The translations under genes and the position numbers were made by a program. Below are positions 36,528-45,670 of a DNA stretch of 55,987 nt, piece after piece (positions within the stretch are counted from its first letter, which is position 1; each line of letters opens with the position of its first letter). Source of the stretch: Flavobacterium gawalongense. Lineage in GTDB: Bacteria; Bacteroidota; Bacteroidia; Flavobacteriales; Flavobacteriaceae. The DNA lies in the NCBI RefSeq assembly GCF_007097265.1, contig NZ_VJZP01000029.1:1-55987 (forward strand). The letters run 5' to 3'. Under the pieces are notes generated by a model. The model was not told where the DNA came from. It saw nothing but the letters and a program-made list of their open reading frames with translations, and did not search any database.

Positions 36528-36643
36528 CAATGTCATTAGGTTAAGCAGTTTTGACCGTCACTTCGAGTAATTTTGAACATTAAAGCTGTCGCATTAATGT
36601 TCAAAATTACTCGAAGTGACGAATCCTTAACTTAATGTCATTG
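36528..36643. mobile_element. MITE-like palindromic element, 116 bp
   Basis: Ends CAATGTCATTAGGTTAAG (36528-36545) and, on the other strand, CAATGACATTAAGTTAAG (36643-36626): 16 of 18 match. CCCGCTCGTA flanks it directly on both sides (36518-36527, 36644-36653), an apparent 10-bp target duplication. Its core is a perfect 28-bp inverted repeat (36556-36583 with 36594-36621) starting CGTCACTTCGAGTAA, with a 10-nt loop. Single strands would fold into one long hairpin. No coding capacity. Confidence 0.75.
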
Positions 36644-36790
36644 CCCGCTCGTATCGAACACAAAATATTAATTCTCATTTATTATGGTCACAAGCGAGAG
36701 GTTTAAGCTAGCTCAGAACAATCGAGCTAATTGGCGACTAAGTTAGTATGTTTTTTTATGAGTTACAAAACTGTTCTAACTTCTCTCGAC

Positions 36791-37477
36791 TTAAGTTAAC
36801 TTTGTGATATTCCAAAAACTAATTTTTCGTCGAATTTCAAAACCTAATTTCTCGTAGAGTTGTATTGCTCCACTATTATCTTCAATCACATGCAAATAAG
36901 GAATCTTATTTTGATTAAAGATTTCATTTACAGTATGAGCAACTAATTGTTTCGCATATCCTTTTCCAGTATGATTGGGATGTGTTACTACTGCGCTTAC
37001 TTCAACAAAATTATTCATTTGCATGCGCTCACCAGTCACGGCAACAAGTTCTTCATTTTTTAAAATACCATAATAATTGCCTAATAAAGCGGTTTTTCTT
37101 TTAAAATACCCTGGTTGTACCAAGTTCACCAACTCATATAAAGTATCAATATGTTCGTCAGTAAGTTTTATTATTTGTTCATTAATTACAATATCGATTG
37201 GATCATAAACAATCATTTGAAGGCAAATCACTTCTTTATTTAACTTCAATAGATTTGAAAGTTCCGGTTTTTCTCCAACAACAAAAAAATTGTCAACTTT
37301 AGTAGAATATTCATCGATAGACTTTGCAATCGCATTGTCTTTTACAAAACCACCAAACGGACAATAATCCGGATGATAGAATTTTATTCTGTCATAATCT
37401 ACCGCAAAACTTTGATGCGTTTCTGATAACGAAAACCAAACCGGATTATCTAATTTTTTATTGTCTTGTGTTTTCAC
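36791..37477 (-). CDS. GNAT-family N-acetyltransferase
   Basis: A 228-residue protein. The C-terminal half is a GNAT domain: VEVSAVVTHPNHTGKGYAKQ contains the acetyl-CoA loop (TGKGYAKQL), followed by IPYLHVIEDNSGAIQLYEKLGFEIRRKI, the usual Asn-Ser...YEKLGF ending. The first 100 residues are a second, degenerate GNAT-like lobe. The substrate is unknown. It stands alone. Confidence 0.88.
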   Translation of the reverse strand: MKTQDNKKLDNPVWFSLSETHQSFAVDYDRIKFYHPDYCPFGGFVKDNAIAKSIDEYSTKVDNFFVVGEKPELSNLLKLNKEVICLQMIVYDPIDIVINEQIIKLTDEHIDTLYELVNLVQPGYFKRKTALLGNYYGILKNEELVAVTGERMQMNNFVEVSAVVTHPNHTGKGYAKQLVAHTVNEIFNQNKIPYLHVIEDNSGAIQLYEKLGFEIRRKISFWNITKLT

Positions 37478-37571
37478 AATAATTTAGTTTTTAGAGGTTG
37501 ATTTTAGAGATTATTATTCTTAAAAGAAGAAGTTATATTAGTTTGTGGTCACGAACGAGACTAAGTTATTA

Positions 37572-38798
37572 TTAATTGAATTTTAAATTTATCATATGGT
37601 TATTTAAACTTTCCATTGACTTCATTTCTTTGAAAGGACTTTTAATTAAAAACGAAATTATCATATTTTTGGTAATTTCAAATGCTTTTTCTAAATCCTC
37701 AAAATCAATTTTTGTATTTGAACCATGAGCTATACTAGATCGTTTTTTATAGATATCTTTAAATTTTTTTGATATTTCTTTTCGTTCTTCCTTTTCTTCA
37801 GATATTATAAAGGCTAACGAATCTGCTAATTGACTTACAATGGATTGATTTACAAATGTTTTTTCATCATATTGAAGCATTCCTTCAATTGCAAATACAA
37901 ATTGGATTAAAGATTTTGGATTGTCTCTATCGTTTATTGCTTTTCCAACCCATTCTATAGCATTCAATAATCTTTTTTCAATTTCTGTTTTATCTCTTTT
38001 CGTTATTAAAAACCAAATTTTATCATTACCCAATTCATTATTATTAAAATGGCTAGAATAATTATAATCTAGGTTTAAACTTAATATTACATCATTTTTA
38101 CCTCTAAAGCCTAATCCAAAATCACTTGAAATTATTGTTCCCATTGTTGAATAGCCTCTAAAGTTAAATATTCCTATTCTTTTATCATGTGATAAATCTG
38201 CAAGTATATAACTGAAAACATTTTCAAATGACATACAATATTTATCCGCAATTTCAAAGGCTTTATCACTCTCTCTAGCGTCTATTTTTATACTAATTAA
38301 TAAGTCAGATTTTATAATTTCAAAATATAAATCCTTATCGTTAGTTATAAAAGATTTTTCATTTAAAAGTTCTTTACATTTTTGTTTATTATAGATAGTA
38401 AAATCTCCGAATTTTAGTGAATCTGAATTCATTTGTGCTCCATAAAAAGGATAAAAAATTTCATGTTCAATTATTTCAATTCTTATTATTTCATTTATAA
38501 TATCATTGAAATTTTCAGCTTTACATTGTGTTTTTTCACCTTTTAAAGTTCTAATTAATTCTATTATTCTATTTTGAAATTTAATAAAACTAAATGTTTC
38601 AAAAATTGATTTATTTGCGCCATATAGTTTTTCAATCGATTGTTTGTATTTATTAATATTTATTAAACCTAAAAATGAAATATTTTCTTCATCAAATCCA
38701 AAAGACTCGGCAAATTTATCATTTTGTTGATGTTGATGAATAACTTGAGAAATTGTAATTAATTCATTTATTAGTTTGGCTTCGTTTGTGTATTTCAT
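37572..38798 (-). CDS. HEPN-like (Apea-type) protein, unknown role
   Basis: A 408-residue cytoplasmic protein. The last 150 residues look like an Apea/HEPN helical domain: LIQFVFAIEGMLQYDE, then SLAFIISEEKEERKEISKKF and YKKRSSIAHGSNTKI. The RSSIAH piece fits the R-x4-H motif of HEPN ribonucleases. The N-terminal 250 residues match nothing I know. The gene is more AT-rich than its neighbours, stands alone and is flanked by ordinary genes, which suggests transfer. HEPN proteins often serve in phage defence or toxin systems, but no partner gene is next to it. Confidence 0.6.
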   Translation of the reverse strand: MKYTNEAKLINELITISQVIHQHQQNDKFAESFGFDEENISFLGLININKYKQSIEKLYGANKSIFETFSFIKFQNRIIELIRTLKGEKTQCKAENFNDIINEIIRIEIIEHEIFYPFYGAQMNSDSLKFGDFTIYNKQKCKELLNEKSFITNDKDLYFEIIKSDLLISIKIDARESDKAFEIADKYCMSFENVFSYILADLSHDKRIGIFNFRGYSTMGTIISSDFGLGFRGKNDVILSLNLDYNYSSHFNNNELGNDKIWFLITKRDKTEIEKRLLNAIEWVGKAINDRDNPKSLIQFVFAIEGMLQYDEKTFVNQSIVSQLADSLAFIISEEKEERKEISKKFKDIYKKRSSIAHGSNTKIDFEDLEKAFEITKNMIISFLIKSPFKEMKSMESLNNHMINLKFN

Positions 38799-38908
38799 AT
38801 AATTTCTTAATTTCTAAAAATATTGCCGCTGACTTAAAACATAATCCTGTTATAAAATTTATCATCAATAGCATAACCCAAATATAAGATTTATTTCACA
38901 AAACCATC

Positions 38909-39739
38909 CTACATAATCTTCACCGATGTCATACTTAACGAACCCGCCAATAATTTATCATTAAACAAACTGAGTTCTTCCGTTTTTCCTTTTAATCCCA
39001 AAGTATATAGTAAAGGTAAATAATGTTCCGGCGTAGGAATCGCTAATTGAAACGCTTTGTTTTGTTTTTCAAAATCAATCAGCGGTTGAAAATTCCCGTC
39101 CACTAAATAATTATTTACCGTTTCCCTTGCTTCAATTGCCCAATCGTAACCGTAATTGTCTTTATCGAAGTTGTGATAATCGACCAATCTCAAATTATGA
39201 ACAATATTGCCACTGCCAACAATCAAGATTCCTTTGGTACGCAACGCACTTAATTTTTGAGCCAACTCAAAATGGTATTGCCCGGATTTTGTGTAGTCAA
39301 TACTCAACTGAATCACGGGAACATTAGCTTCTGGATATAAATGTTTGATTACACTCCAAGCACCGTGATCCAAACCCCAATGTTCGTCCAACTCTACTTC
39401 TACCGGTGTCAACAATTGTTTTGTTTCTATCGCTAATTCAGGACTTCCTTTTGCTGGATATTGCACATCAAATAACGCTTGTGGAAAACCGCCAAAGTCG
39501 TGAATCGTTCTTGGCATTTCCATTGCGGTAACCTTTGTCCCTTTGGTAAACCAATGCGCCGAAATACACAAAATAGCATTCGGTTGCGGCAACGTTTTAG
39601 CCAAGTTTCGAAAACCAGTCACAAACTGATTTTCTTCAATCGCGTTCATCGGGCTTCCGTGTCCCAAAAACAGCACCGGCATTTTTTCGGTATTCGAAAA
39701 AGAGCCTGAAATTTTATGTAAGTCGTTTAAAGTATTCAT
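38909..39739 (-). CDS. ygiD: 4,5-DOPA dioxygenase extradiol-family protein
   Basis: A 276-residue member of the LigB-like extradiol family. MPVLFLGHGSPMNAIE carries the first metal His, ILCISAHWFTKGTKVTA the second, and the His-rich GLDHGAWSVIKHLYP and GSGNIVHNLRLV follow. E. coli YgiD opens the ring of L-DOPA in vitro; the natural substrate is unclear. I place the start at 39739 (MNTLNDLHKI): the 36 codons above it read through the 39785-39813 repeat. Confidence 0.9.
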   Translation of the reverse strand: MNTLNDLHKISGSFSNTEKMPVLFLGHGSPMNAIEENQFVTGFRNLAKTLPQPNAILCISAHWFTKGTKVTAMEMPRTIHDFGGFPQALFDVQYPAKGSPELAIETKQLLTPVEVELDEHWGLDHGAWSVIKHLYPEANVPVIQLSIDYTKSGQYHFELAQKLSALRTKGILIVGSGNIVHNLRLVDYHNFDKDNYGYDWAIEARETVNNYLVDGNFQPLIDFEKQNKAFQLAIPTPEHYLPLLYTLGLKGKTEELSLFNDKLLAGSLSMTSVKIM

Positions 39740-39784
39740 AATAAATAATGATTTATGATTACACTCAGTAATTGAAAAAAAGCT

Positions 39785-39930
39785 AACACGAATTTCACGA
39801 ATTTTCACGAATTTTTTAACTTCAATTAAAAGGGTGTGAATATTCATAATTCAGATTGAATTATTATTTTTTCAAATTCGTATCAATTTTAGATTTTAAT
39901 TAATTCGTGAAAATTCGTGAAATTCGTGTT
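39785..39930. repeat. Perfect 29-bp intergenic inverted repeat
   Basis: 39785-39813 (AACACGAATTTCACGAAT and on) is the exact reverse complement of 39902-39930, with 88 bases between. Each arm itself holds three steps of TTCACGAA. It starts 10 bases past the stop of the RecD-like helicase. It belongs to the same ACGAATTTC family as the other intergenic palindromes in this window. Confidence 0.85.
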
Positions 39931-39940
39931 TAATATTTTT

Positions 39941-41362
39941 TTACTCCACAAAATTTTCATCCTTAAAGCCTATCAAATATAATTTATTTTTTGCTCTGGT
40001 CATTGCGGTGTACAACCAGCGGATGTAATCTCTATTGATTCCATCCGGTAAATACGGTTGTTCTATAAAAACAGTATTCCATTGCCCACCTTGTGATTTA
40101 TGACACGTAATCGCATACGAGAATTTCACTTGCAAACCATTGAAATATTCGTTGGCTTTTACTTTTTGGAATTGTTTATACTTGGTTTCGCCTTCATAAT
40201 CTTTCAACACTTCCTGATACAATCTATTGGATTCTTCATACGTCAAAGAAGGTGATTCGCTTTTTATGGTATCCATTAATAATACCGTTTCAAACGGAAT
40301 CTGATTGGGGTAATCGATCATTCGGATTTTTACTTTGGCAAACTTAAAACCGTACAATTCTTTGATATTGAAAATTTCTAATATTTCGATAATATCGCCA
40401 TTGGCTATAAAACCTGCTTCATCAGAATCTTTTAACCAAAAATAATTGTTCTTCACCACCATCAGGAAATCGCCTGTGGAAAGTTCGCTTTCTTTATCGA
40501 GGATTTTGGTTCTGATTTGCTCATTATATTGATTCGCTCTTTTATTGGAACGAACAATAAAAGCGGTATCTTCTATACTATAATTACTATAGGCTGAATT
40601 GATGGCATCTTGAATATCGTATCCATCGGTCAAACGAACAATATCTTTGAATTTCTTGACATTAAATTTGAATTCATCGATAAAGGAATCTTTCAATAAC
40701 TCCCTAAGTTCGGTTGCGTTATGCAAAATCCCGGAACTTTCTTCCTGACGCATGACTTCGTCCAATTCGATATGTTCTACTTCCTTATCATAATTTATTC
40801 CTAAAGTGCGAATGTCCAAAGCGGGGCTGATATCCAAATTCACCGGAGGCAACTGAGCCGTATCTCCCAATAAAATCATTTTGCAATTGGTTCCTGAATA
40901 CACATAAGAAATCAAATCATCTAATAAGGAACCGTTTTCATATAACTTAGAATCCGAATTGGTATCCGAAATCATCGACGCTTCATCAACTATAAAAATC
41001 GTGTTTTTATGTTTGTTTTGTTGCAACGTAAACGAAACGCCACCACCGGAAGATTTCTTTGGGAAATAGATTTTTTTATGAATTGTAAAAGCTGGTTTAT
41101 TCGAATAATTAGCAATTACTTTGGCTGCTCGACCTGTTGGTGCCAGCAAAACATATTTTTTATTAATGTCCAATAAACTATTTACAATCGTAGAAATCAC
41201 GGTTGTTTTTCCAGTTCCTGCGTATCCTTTTAAAACGAAAATGGTCTTATTATCGGCTTCGGTTAAAAAAATAGCAATTTTTTGAAAAAAAATATCTTGT
41301 TTATAAGTTGGCTGAAAAGGAAATTTTCTCTGTAAAAGACTGTAAAACAAGGAGGAATTCAT
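39941..41362 (-). CDS. RecD-like superfamily 1 DNA helicase
   Basis: A 473-residue SF1B helicase/AAA protein. Walker A is VLKGYAGTGKTTVIS, Walker B FIVDEASMIS, then LLGDTAQLPPV, HKSQGGQWNTVFIEQ and the UvrD-C-type final motif RWLYTAMTRAKNKLYLIG. It lacks the RecB/RecC partners and the RecD2 N-terminal extension; it is the compact stand-alone type frequent in Bacteroidota. I place the start at 41362 (MNSSLFYSLLQ); the longer frame adds 20 codons of unlikely sequence. It is divergent from the DUF3822 gene. Confidence 0.9.
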   Translation of the reverse strand: MNSSLFYSLLQRKFPFQPTYKQDIFFQKIAIFLTEADNKTIFVLKGYAGTGKTTVISTIVNSLLDINKKYVLLAPTGRAAKVIANYSNKPAFTIHKKIYFPKKSSGGGVSFTLQQNKHKNTIFIVDEASMISDTNSDSKLYENGSLLDDLISYVYSGTNCKMILLGDTAQLPPVNLDISPALDIRTLGINYDKEVEHIELDEVMRQEESSGILHNATELRELLKDSFIDEFKFNVKKFKDIVRLTDGYDIQDAINSAYSNYSIEDTAFIVRSNKRANQYNEQIRTKILDKESELSTGDFLMVVKNNYFWLKDSDEAGFIANGDIIEILEIFNIKELYGFKFAKVKIRMIDYPNQIPFETVLLMDTIKSESPSLTYEESNRLYQEVLKDYEGETKYKQFQKVKANEYFNGLQVKFSYAITCHKSQGGQWNTVFIEQPYLPDGINRDYIRWLYTAMTRAKNKLYLIGFKDENFVE

Positions 41363-41516
41363 GTGAAGGTGATTGCTATAAATGAACATCAAATATAAGT
41401 ATGAAAATCGAGGCAATTGCATAAATTGGCATTAGAATCAAAAAAAATTGTAAGTTTGTCTCCGAGTTTAATTCTTGTACTATATATAAAGGTAGAAATG
41501 GATTGAAAATCAAATT

Positions 41517-42338
41517 ATGTCAATACAAAACACAAATATCACCGAAAAAAAATATAAAAAACTGTCCATTCAAGTTTCCTTGACTGGACTTTCTTTTTGT
41601 TGTTTTGACACACTTAACAATACGGTAACTTCATTTAACGAAGTGCATTTTGATACGTTTCATAAAGCCACAAAAATTGAAGAATTGTTTGGTGATGCAT
41701 TTCGGGATTATCCGGAATTAAAGAATTCGTATGATGAAATTTTGGTCATTCACAATAATAATCTTTCCACTTTTGTTCCCACAGCTCTTTTTGACGAGAA
41801 CTTTTTAGGCAGTTATTTGCAATACAATACCAAGGTTTTTGAAACCGATTTTTTTGCTTTTGATGAAATTCCAAACTATCAAATGAATGCAGTTTATATT
41901 CCGTATGTGAATATCAATAATTTTTTTATTGACCAATTTGGTTCTTTCGATTACAAACATGCCAATAGTATTTTGGTTTCGAAACTTTTGGTTGCTTCCA
42001 AAAATAAGGATGAGAAAAAGATGTTCATTCACATCAATTCGGGTCATTTTGAAATCATTGTGGTTCAGAACCAAAAATTATTGCTTTTCAATTCTTTTGA
42101 TTACAACACGCCAGAAGATTTCTTGTATTACATTTTATTTACAGCCGAACAATTGAATTTAAATCCCGAAAACTTCCCATTGGAATTAATCGGAAATATT
42201 GATACCGAAAGTGATTATTTCAAAATCGCTTACAAATACATTCGCAACGTTTCACTTATTGATGTGGAAGATTTGCGATGGAACAATTATTTTTCTGAGG
42301 CCGAAAACAGAAATCATTTTATACTTTTCAACTCATGA
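41517..42338 (+). CDS. DUF3822 family protein
   Basis: A 273-residue protein of the Bacteroidota-specific DUF3822 family. The fold resembles the actin-like ATPase superfamily (KKLSIQVSLTGLSFCCFDTLN near the start; IHINSGHFEIIVVQNQKLLLFNSF in the middle). It overlaps rsmD by 4 bases (ATGA), the usual arrangement in this phylum, hinting at a role tied to ribosome assembly, but the function is unknown. Confidence 0.88.
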   Translation: MSIQNTNITEKKYKKLSIQVSLTGLSFCCFDTLNNTVTSFNEVHFDTFHKATKIEELFGDAFRDYPELKNSYDEILVIHNNNLSTFVPTALFDENFLGSYLQYNTKVFETDFFAFDEIPNYQMNAVYIPYVNINNFFIDQFGSFDYKHANSILVSKLLVASKNKDEKKMFIHINSGHFEIIVVQNQKLLLFNSFDYNTPEDFLYYILFTAEQLNLNPENFPLELIGNIDTESDYFKIAYKYIRNVSLIDVEDLRWNNYFSEAENRNHFILFNS

Positions 42339-42934
42339 GAATCATTTCAGGAAAACACAAAGGAAGACGCATTTTTCCACCAAAAGGGTTACCAGTCCGC
42401 CCCACCACCGATATGTCTAAAGAAGCATTATTCAATGTTCTGAACAACCATTTTAGTTTTGAAGGACTAAAAATATTAGACTTATTCTCAGGAACCGGAA
42501 ATATCAGTTTTGAATTTGCCTCGCGCGGCAGCACGCCAATCACTTCCGTTGATGCTGATTTTGGTTGTGTAAAATTCATCAAGCAAGTTGCCTCTGAGTA
42601 TGATTTTAATATTGCTGCCACAAAAAGCGATGTTTTCACCTATTTAGAAAGATGTAAAACTTCGTATGATATTATTTTTGCTGATCCTCCATACGCATTA
42701 GACCAAAAGACCTTTGAGAAAATTATAGTATTGGTTTTCGAAAAGGAGTTACTTAATGACGAAGGAATGATGGTAATCGAGCATTCAAAATATACCAAAC
42801 TGGATCACATGATTCATTTTTCGTTTAAGAAAAGTTACGGTGGTTCTATTTTTAGTTTTTTTGAAATAAACGCTGATAATGACATGGAAGATTCTGAAAA
42901 TGAATCAACCCAAAGCGATGACGAAGAAGAATAA
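42335..42934 (+). CDS. rsmD: 16S rRNA (guanine-966-N2) methyltransferase
   Basis: A 199-residue SAM enzyme that methylates G966 of 16S rRNA. MRIISGKHKGRRIFPP, then KILDLFSGTGNISFEFASRG (SAM loop) and the catalytic DPPYAL motif are all present. The last 20 residues are an acidic tail (DNDMEDSENESTQSDDEEE) not found in most RsmD proteins. It overlaps DUF3822 and is translationally coupled. Confidence 0.94.
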   Translation: MRIISGKHKGRRIFPPKGLPVRPTTDMSKEALFNVLNNHFSFEGLKILDLFSGTGNISFEFASRGSTPITSVDADFGCVKFIKQVASEYDFNIAATKSDVFTYLERCKTSYDIIFADPPYALDQKTFEKIIVLVFEKELLNDEGMMVIEHSKYTKLDHMIHFSFKKSYGGSIFSFFEINADNDMEDSENESTQSDDEEE

Positions 42935-43008
42935 TCTCGATATTCTATAAATAGAGAAACCCTTGAAATTCCAAGAGCTTTTCTGTTTTAATTAAAGAAT
43001 TAAAGTAA

Positions 43009-43566
43009 TTATTTACCAATTACCCAACCCAAAGTAAAGTTTAATACAGGCACTAAACCACTGTCATTTTTTTCAAAATTATAACCAACGCCCATATTCA
43101 AATCAAGATTAAAATTCCCTTTGTAGGTTCTTTGAAAACCCCAAACCGGCGCTACAGTAATCGATGAATTTTCGGATAAAAAGTTATTATTCGTTGAAAT
43201 TGATCTGAAATTATAAAAAGCGGACATAGCAACAAATCCTCCTGAATTATGGGAAGTAATTTTTCCCTTTCCTGCCCTTTTCTCTAAATTATAATAATGA
43301 CGAAACTGTTCATTAATGTAAGGATAAAAGATCCAGGTTTTCCCAAAACTATTCGATGTATATCCATAACCTGAACTCAATTCTGAATAAAGCGTGTTTT
43401 TATTACTTAGACCGTGTTCGTAAACAAATCCCGGAAGTAATACATTAATTTTAAATTGACTTTTTTCTACGGCTGGTTTTTCTTGTGCGTTAGAATGTAA
43501 AATTGTCATTAAAATAAAAACAGCTAAAATAGCTGCTTTACCATTTTTAAATACTGGTAATTGCAT
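43009..43566 (-). CDS. Exported protein, probable small outer-membrane beta barrel
   Basis: A 185-residue protein with a signal peptide (AILAVFILMTILHSNAQ). The mature part has alternating hydrophobic strands (FKINVLLPGFVYEHGL, YGYTSNSFGKTWIFYPYI, SITVAPVWGFQRTY) and ends in NFTLGWVIGK. That is the look of an 8-stranded outer-membrane barrel. Function unknown. It stands alone, convergent with rsmD. Confidence 0.65.
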   Translation of the reverse strand: MQLPVFKNGKAAILAVFILMTILHSNAQEKPAVEKSQFKINVLLPGFVYEHGLSNKNTLYSELSSGYGYTSNSFGKTWIFYPYINEQFRHYYNLEKRAGKGKITSHNSGGFVAMSAFYNFRSISTNNNFLSENSSITVAPVWGFQRTYKGNFNLDLNMGVGYNFEKNDSGLVPVLNFTLGWVIGK

Positions 43567-43666
43567 GTATAATTATTATTAAGTTCTCGATATATCATTT
43601 GATTTATATCGGGAGCAAACATAATAATAAATTTTAATTTGTCAGAATTTTATTTTAATAATAAAC

Positions 43667-44617
43667 TCAATCTCTCGTTAATTTCTCTAATATCATTTGA
43701 TACGTAGGTGTTGCAACTCCAAATTTCACTGCTTGATCCACAACATATTTTGTCAAAGAAACTACTTCGGTATTTCTTCCAGCCAATAAATCTCTGTGCA
43801 TCGATGAAGTGGCGTCTTGAGGAGATTTTTCCAGTTTGACAATCGTTTGAACCACAATGTCATTTGGCAACGCTAATCCTTTTGCGAAAGCGACAGAAGT
43901 AATCTCATTTAGCAATGAAATATAAATTGCTTTGTTAGCTGCATTATTCAAAATAGCACCAATATTTTGATTCAAATACGAAGTAGCCGAAGCCAAAGCA
44001 GAAATAAAAATGAATTTCTCCCAAACTGTTTCTTCGATAGTATCAACAAGATAACTTTCGATAGCAGCTTTTTCGAAAATGGATTGCAATTCATTCAATT
44101 TTGAAATTGGTGCTGTTTTAGAACCAAAAAACAGTTTTTCGTAAGGACCAATTTTCCGAATAACTCCGGGAGATACAATCATAGAAATAATATAAACACA
44201 ACCTTGCAAAACAGTATTTTCAGGAAACAGCTTTTCTATGCGTTCCGTGGCATCGACACCATTATATAAAGGAAGAATTATTGTTTTTGGCGTAATGCAG
44301 TTTTTTATAGAAAGAAAACTACTTTCTATATCGTAGGTTTTAGTAGCGCAAATAAGGTAATCCAATTTCCCGATTTCTTCGGGATCATTCGAAACCAAAT
44401 TTGGAAAAACAATCATTTCACTTTCATCTGACCCGAGCGATAGCGAACTGGCGGAGCAAATAATTTTTAATCCATTTTGTACTATTGCTTTTTGGGTTTC
44501 ACCACGAGCAATAAATACAATTTCTATTGCTTCAGATTGAGTATAGGCTTTGGCTAATAATCCACCAAAATAACCGCCTACTCCACCTAATCCTAAAATC
44601 CCTATTCTTGTTTTCAT
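43667..44617 (-). CDS. Ketopantoate reductase family protein
   Basis: A 316-residue NADP-dependent reductase. The Rossmann start ILGLGGVGGYFGGLLA and the C-terminal domain with the catalytic Lys in TVWEKFIFISALAS match PanE, which makes pantoate for coenzyme A. The family contains many paralogues of other function, and no pan genes are near, so the exact role is open. Confidence 0.82.
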   Translation of the reverse strand: MKTRIGILGLGGVGGYFGGLLAKAYTQSEAIEIVFIARGETQKAIVQNGLKIICSASSLSLGSDESEMIVFPNLVSNDPEEIGKLDYLICATKTYDIESSFLSIKNCITPKTIILPLYNGVDATERIEKLFPENTVLQGCVYIISMIVSPGVIRKIGPYEKLFFGSKTAPISKLNELQSIFEKAAIESYLVDTIEETVWEKFIFISALASATSYLNQNIGAILNNAANKAIYISLLNEITSVAFAKGLALPNDIVVQTIVKLEKSPQDATSSMHRDLLAGRNTEVVSLTKYVVDQAVKFGVATPTYQMILEKLTRD

Positions 44618-44676
44618 ATTATAAGTCGATCATATATCACTATTTCAAAGTAAACAACAAAGTTAAGTAATCAAAC

Positions 44677-44787
44677 TTGCCACAAAGGCACAAAGTCTCA
44701 AAGAAAATGAGTTATTGATAAATAATTCTAAAAGTGTAAAGTGTAAAAAGGAGAAAAAAATTTAGCGTCTTTGTGCCTTTGCGGCAA
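44677..44787. repeat. Intergenic inverted repeat, CACAAAGGC-type
   Basis: TTGCCACAAAGGCACAAAG (44677-44695) pairs with the complement at 44769-44787 (18 of 19). It lies between the reductase start and the rnpB 3' end. A related but more diverged palindrome is at 49640-49755. Confidence 0.75.
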
Positions 44788-44815
44788 AAAAAATGCATTG
44801 AGCAGTAAAAAAAAA

Positions 44816-45163
44816 TGCAGACCTATAAGCCGGATTCTGTCTCCGAAAAATCGGAGCCTTATCATTTATCTAGGCTTACAATTACTCATAAGCTCAAGCT
44901 ATCTACCCTTCAACAACGGACGAGAAGCCCTTAAATGCTGATATACTTGATATTTCACCGCATAGAGTTTACCTGGTTTCACTACAGCATTACCTGTACA
45001 TACTTTCTGTTGCACTTGTCCTAATCCGATTGCTCGAACCGACGGGTGTTACCCGCTATGCTTCCCTATGGTGTCCGGACTTTCCTCTTTATTCCGAACT
45101 CGATTCGGAACCTGAAATCAGGTGTTGAAACAAGTTCAACATAAAACGATAAGGCGGTCTGCG
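44816..45163 (-). ncRNA. rnpB: RNase P RNA
   Basis: About 348 nt on the minus strand. The conserved core parts are all visible: GAGGAAAGTCCGGACACC near the 5' side, ACAGAAAGTATGTACAGG region, GGTGAAATATCAAG-type J sequence, and the 3' block CAGAATCCGGCTTATAGG. The ends close helix P1 as GCAGACC (45162-45156) with GGTCTGC (44823-44817), followed by a T9 run. It is the catalytic RNA that matures tRNA 5' ends. Confidence 0.95.
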
Positions 45164-45286
45164 GTGCGAATTTACAACATTTTTTCATGGATGTCAATTT
45201 TAGATTATTTACTTTAACATGTCTTTTGCAACGACTTAAAAATAAAATGGTTATCTTTATAAATAACAATTAATCTCCCATTAATC

Positions 45287-45595
45287 ATGAAACCAACTTA
45301 CCATTATACCACAGTTTTAGAAGCCTTAGAAGATTTAAAAGAAAAAGGCTTTACCTACGATTTTAATATTCATCAAGATGATATTAAAACAAATCCGCAT
45401 AAATATGAAGTAAAACACGTATACCGCTACGAAGGGGATGCTGATCCAGATGAAGAATCGGTGGTATATGGCATAACCTCTGATTCAGGCGAAAAAGGAG
45501 TTTTCGTCGCTGGCTTTTCGGCAAATTCGGACAATGATGCCGCACTTGTTTTGGAAAAGTTATGTATCGAAAGTAGCGGGCAATGCAAACTCTAG
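45287..45595 (+). CDS. Conserved small protein, unknown
   Basis: A 102-residue cytoplasmic protein (HYTTVLEALEDLKEKGFTYD, then VYRYEGDADPDEESVVYGI). Homologues in Flavobacteriaceae are often labelled phosphoribosylpyrophosphate synthetase, but no PRPP loop is present, so that name is not supported. It probably has an alpha-beta fold. It stands between rnpB and midA. Confidence 0.6.
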   Translation: MKPTYHYTTVLEALEDLKEKGFTYDFNIHQDDIKTNPHKYEVKHVYRYEGDADPDEESVVYGITSDSGEKGVFVAGFSANSDNDAALVLEKLCIESSGQCKL

Positions 45596-45670
45596 TTGCT
45601 GTATAGCCATCTTATTAAAAAAAAAGAACTTCATTTTTAAGGTTTCCAAAAAAATTAATTATTAAGTTCG

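Noticed and set aside
36444..36536. Longer start for kdsB
   Set aside because: The extra 31 codons run through intergenic repeat [13 protein letters not shown] is the standard N-terminus.
39740..39847. Longer start for ygiD
   Set aside because: The extension translates one arm of the 29-bp inverted repeat.
39785..39930. Possible CRISPR-like repeats (three TTCACGAA steps per arm)
   Set aside because: Two arms in inverted orientation with one gap, no regular spacers and no cas genes.
41363..41422. Longer start for the RecD-like helicase
   Set aside because: The 20 extra residues are unlike the family and MNSSLFYSLLQ gives a normal beginning.
42941..42990. Terminator after rsmD (CTTG...CAAG)
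   Set aside because: Only a 4-bp core stem with mismatched flanks and a poor T-run.
45287..45595. Phosphoribosylpyrophosphate synthetase label
   Set aside because: 102 residues with no PRPP-binding loop; the label is not supported by the sequence.
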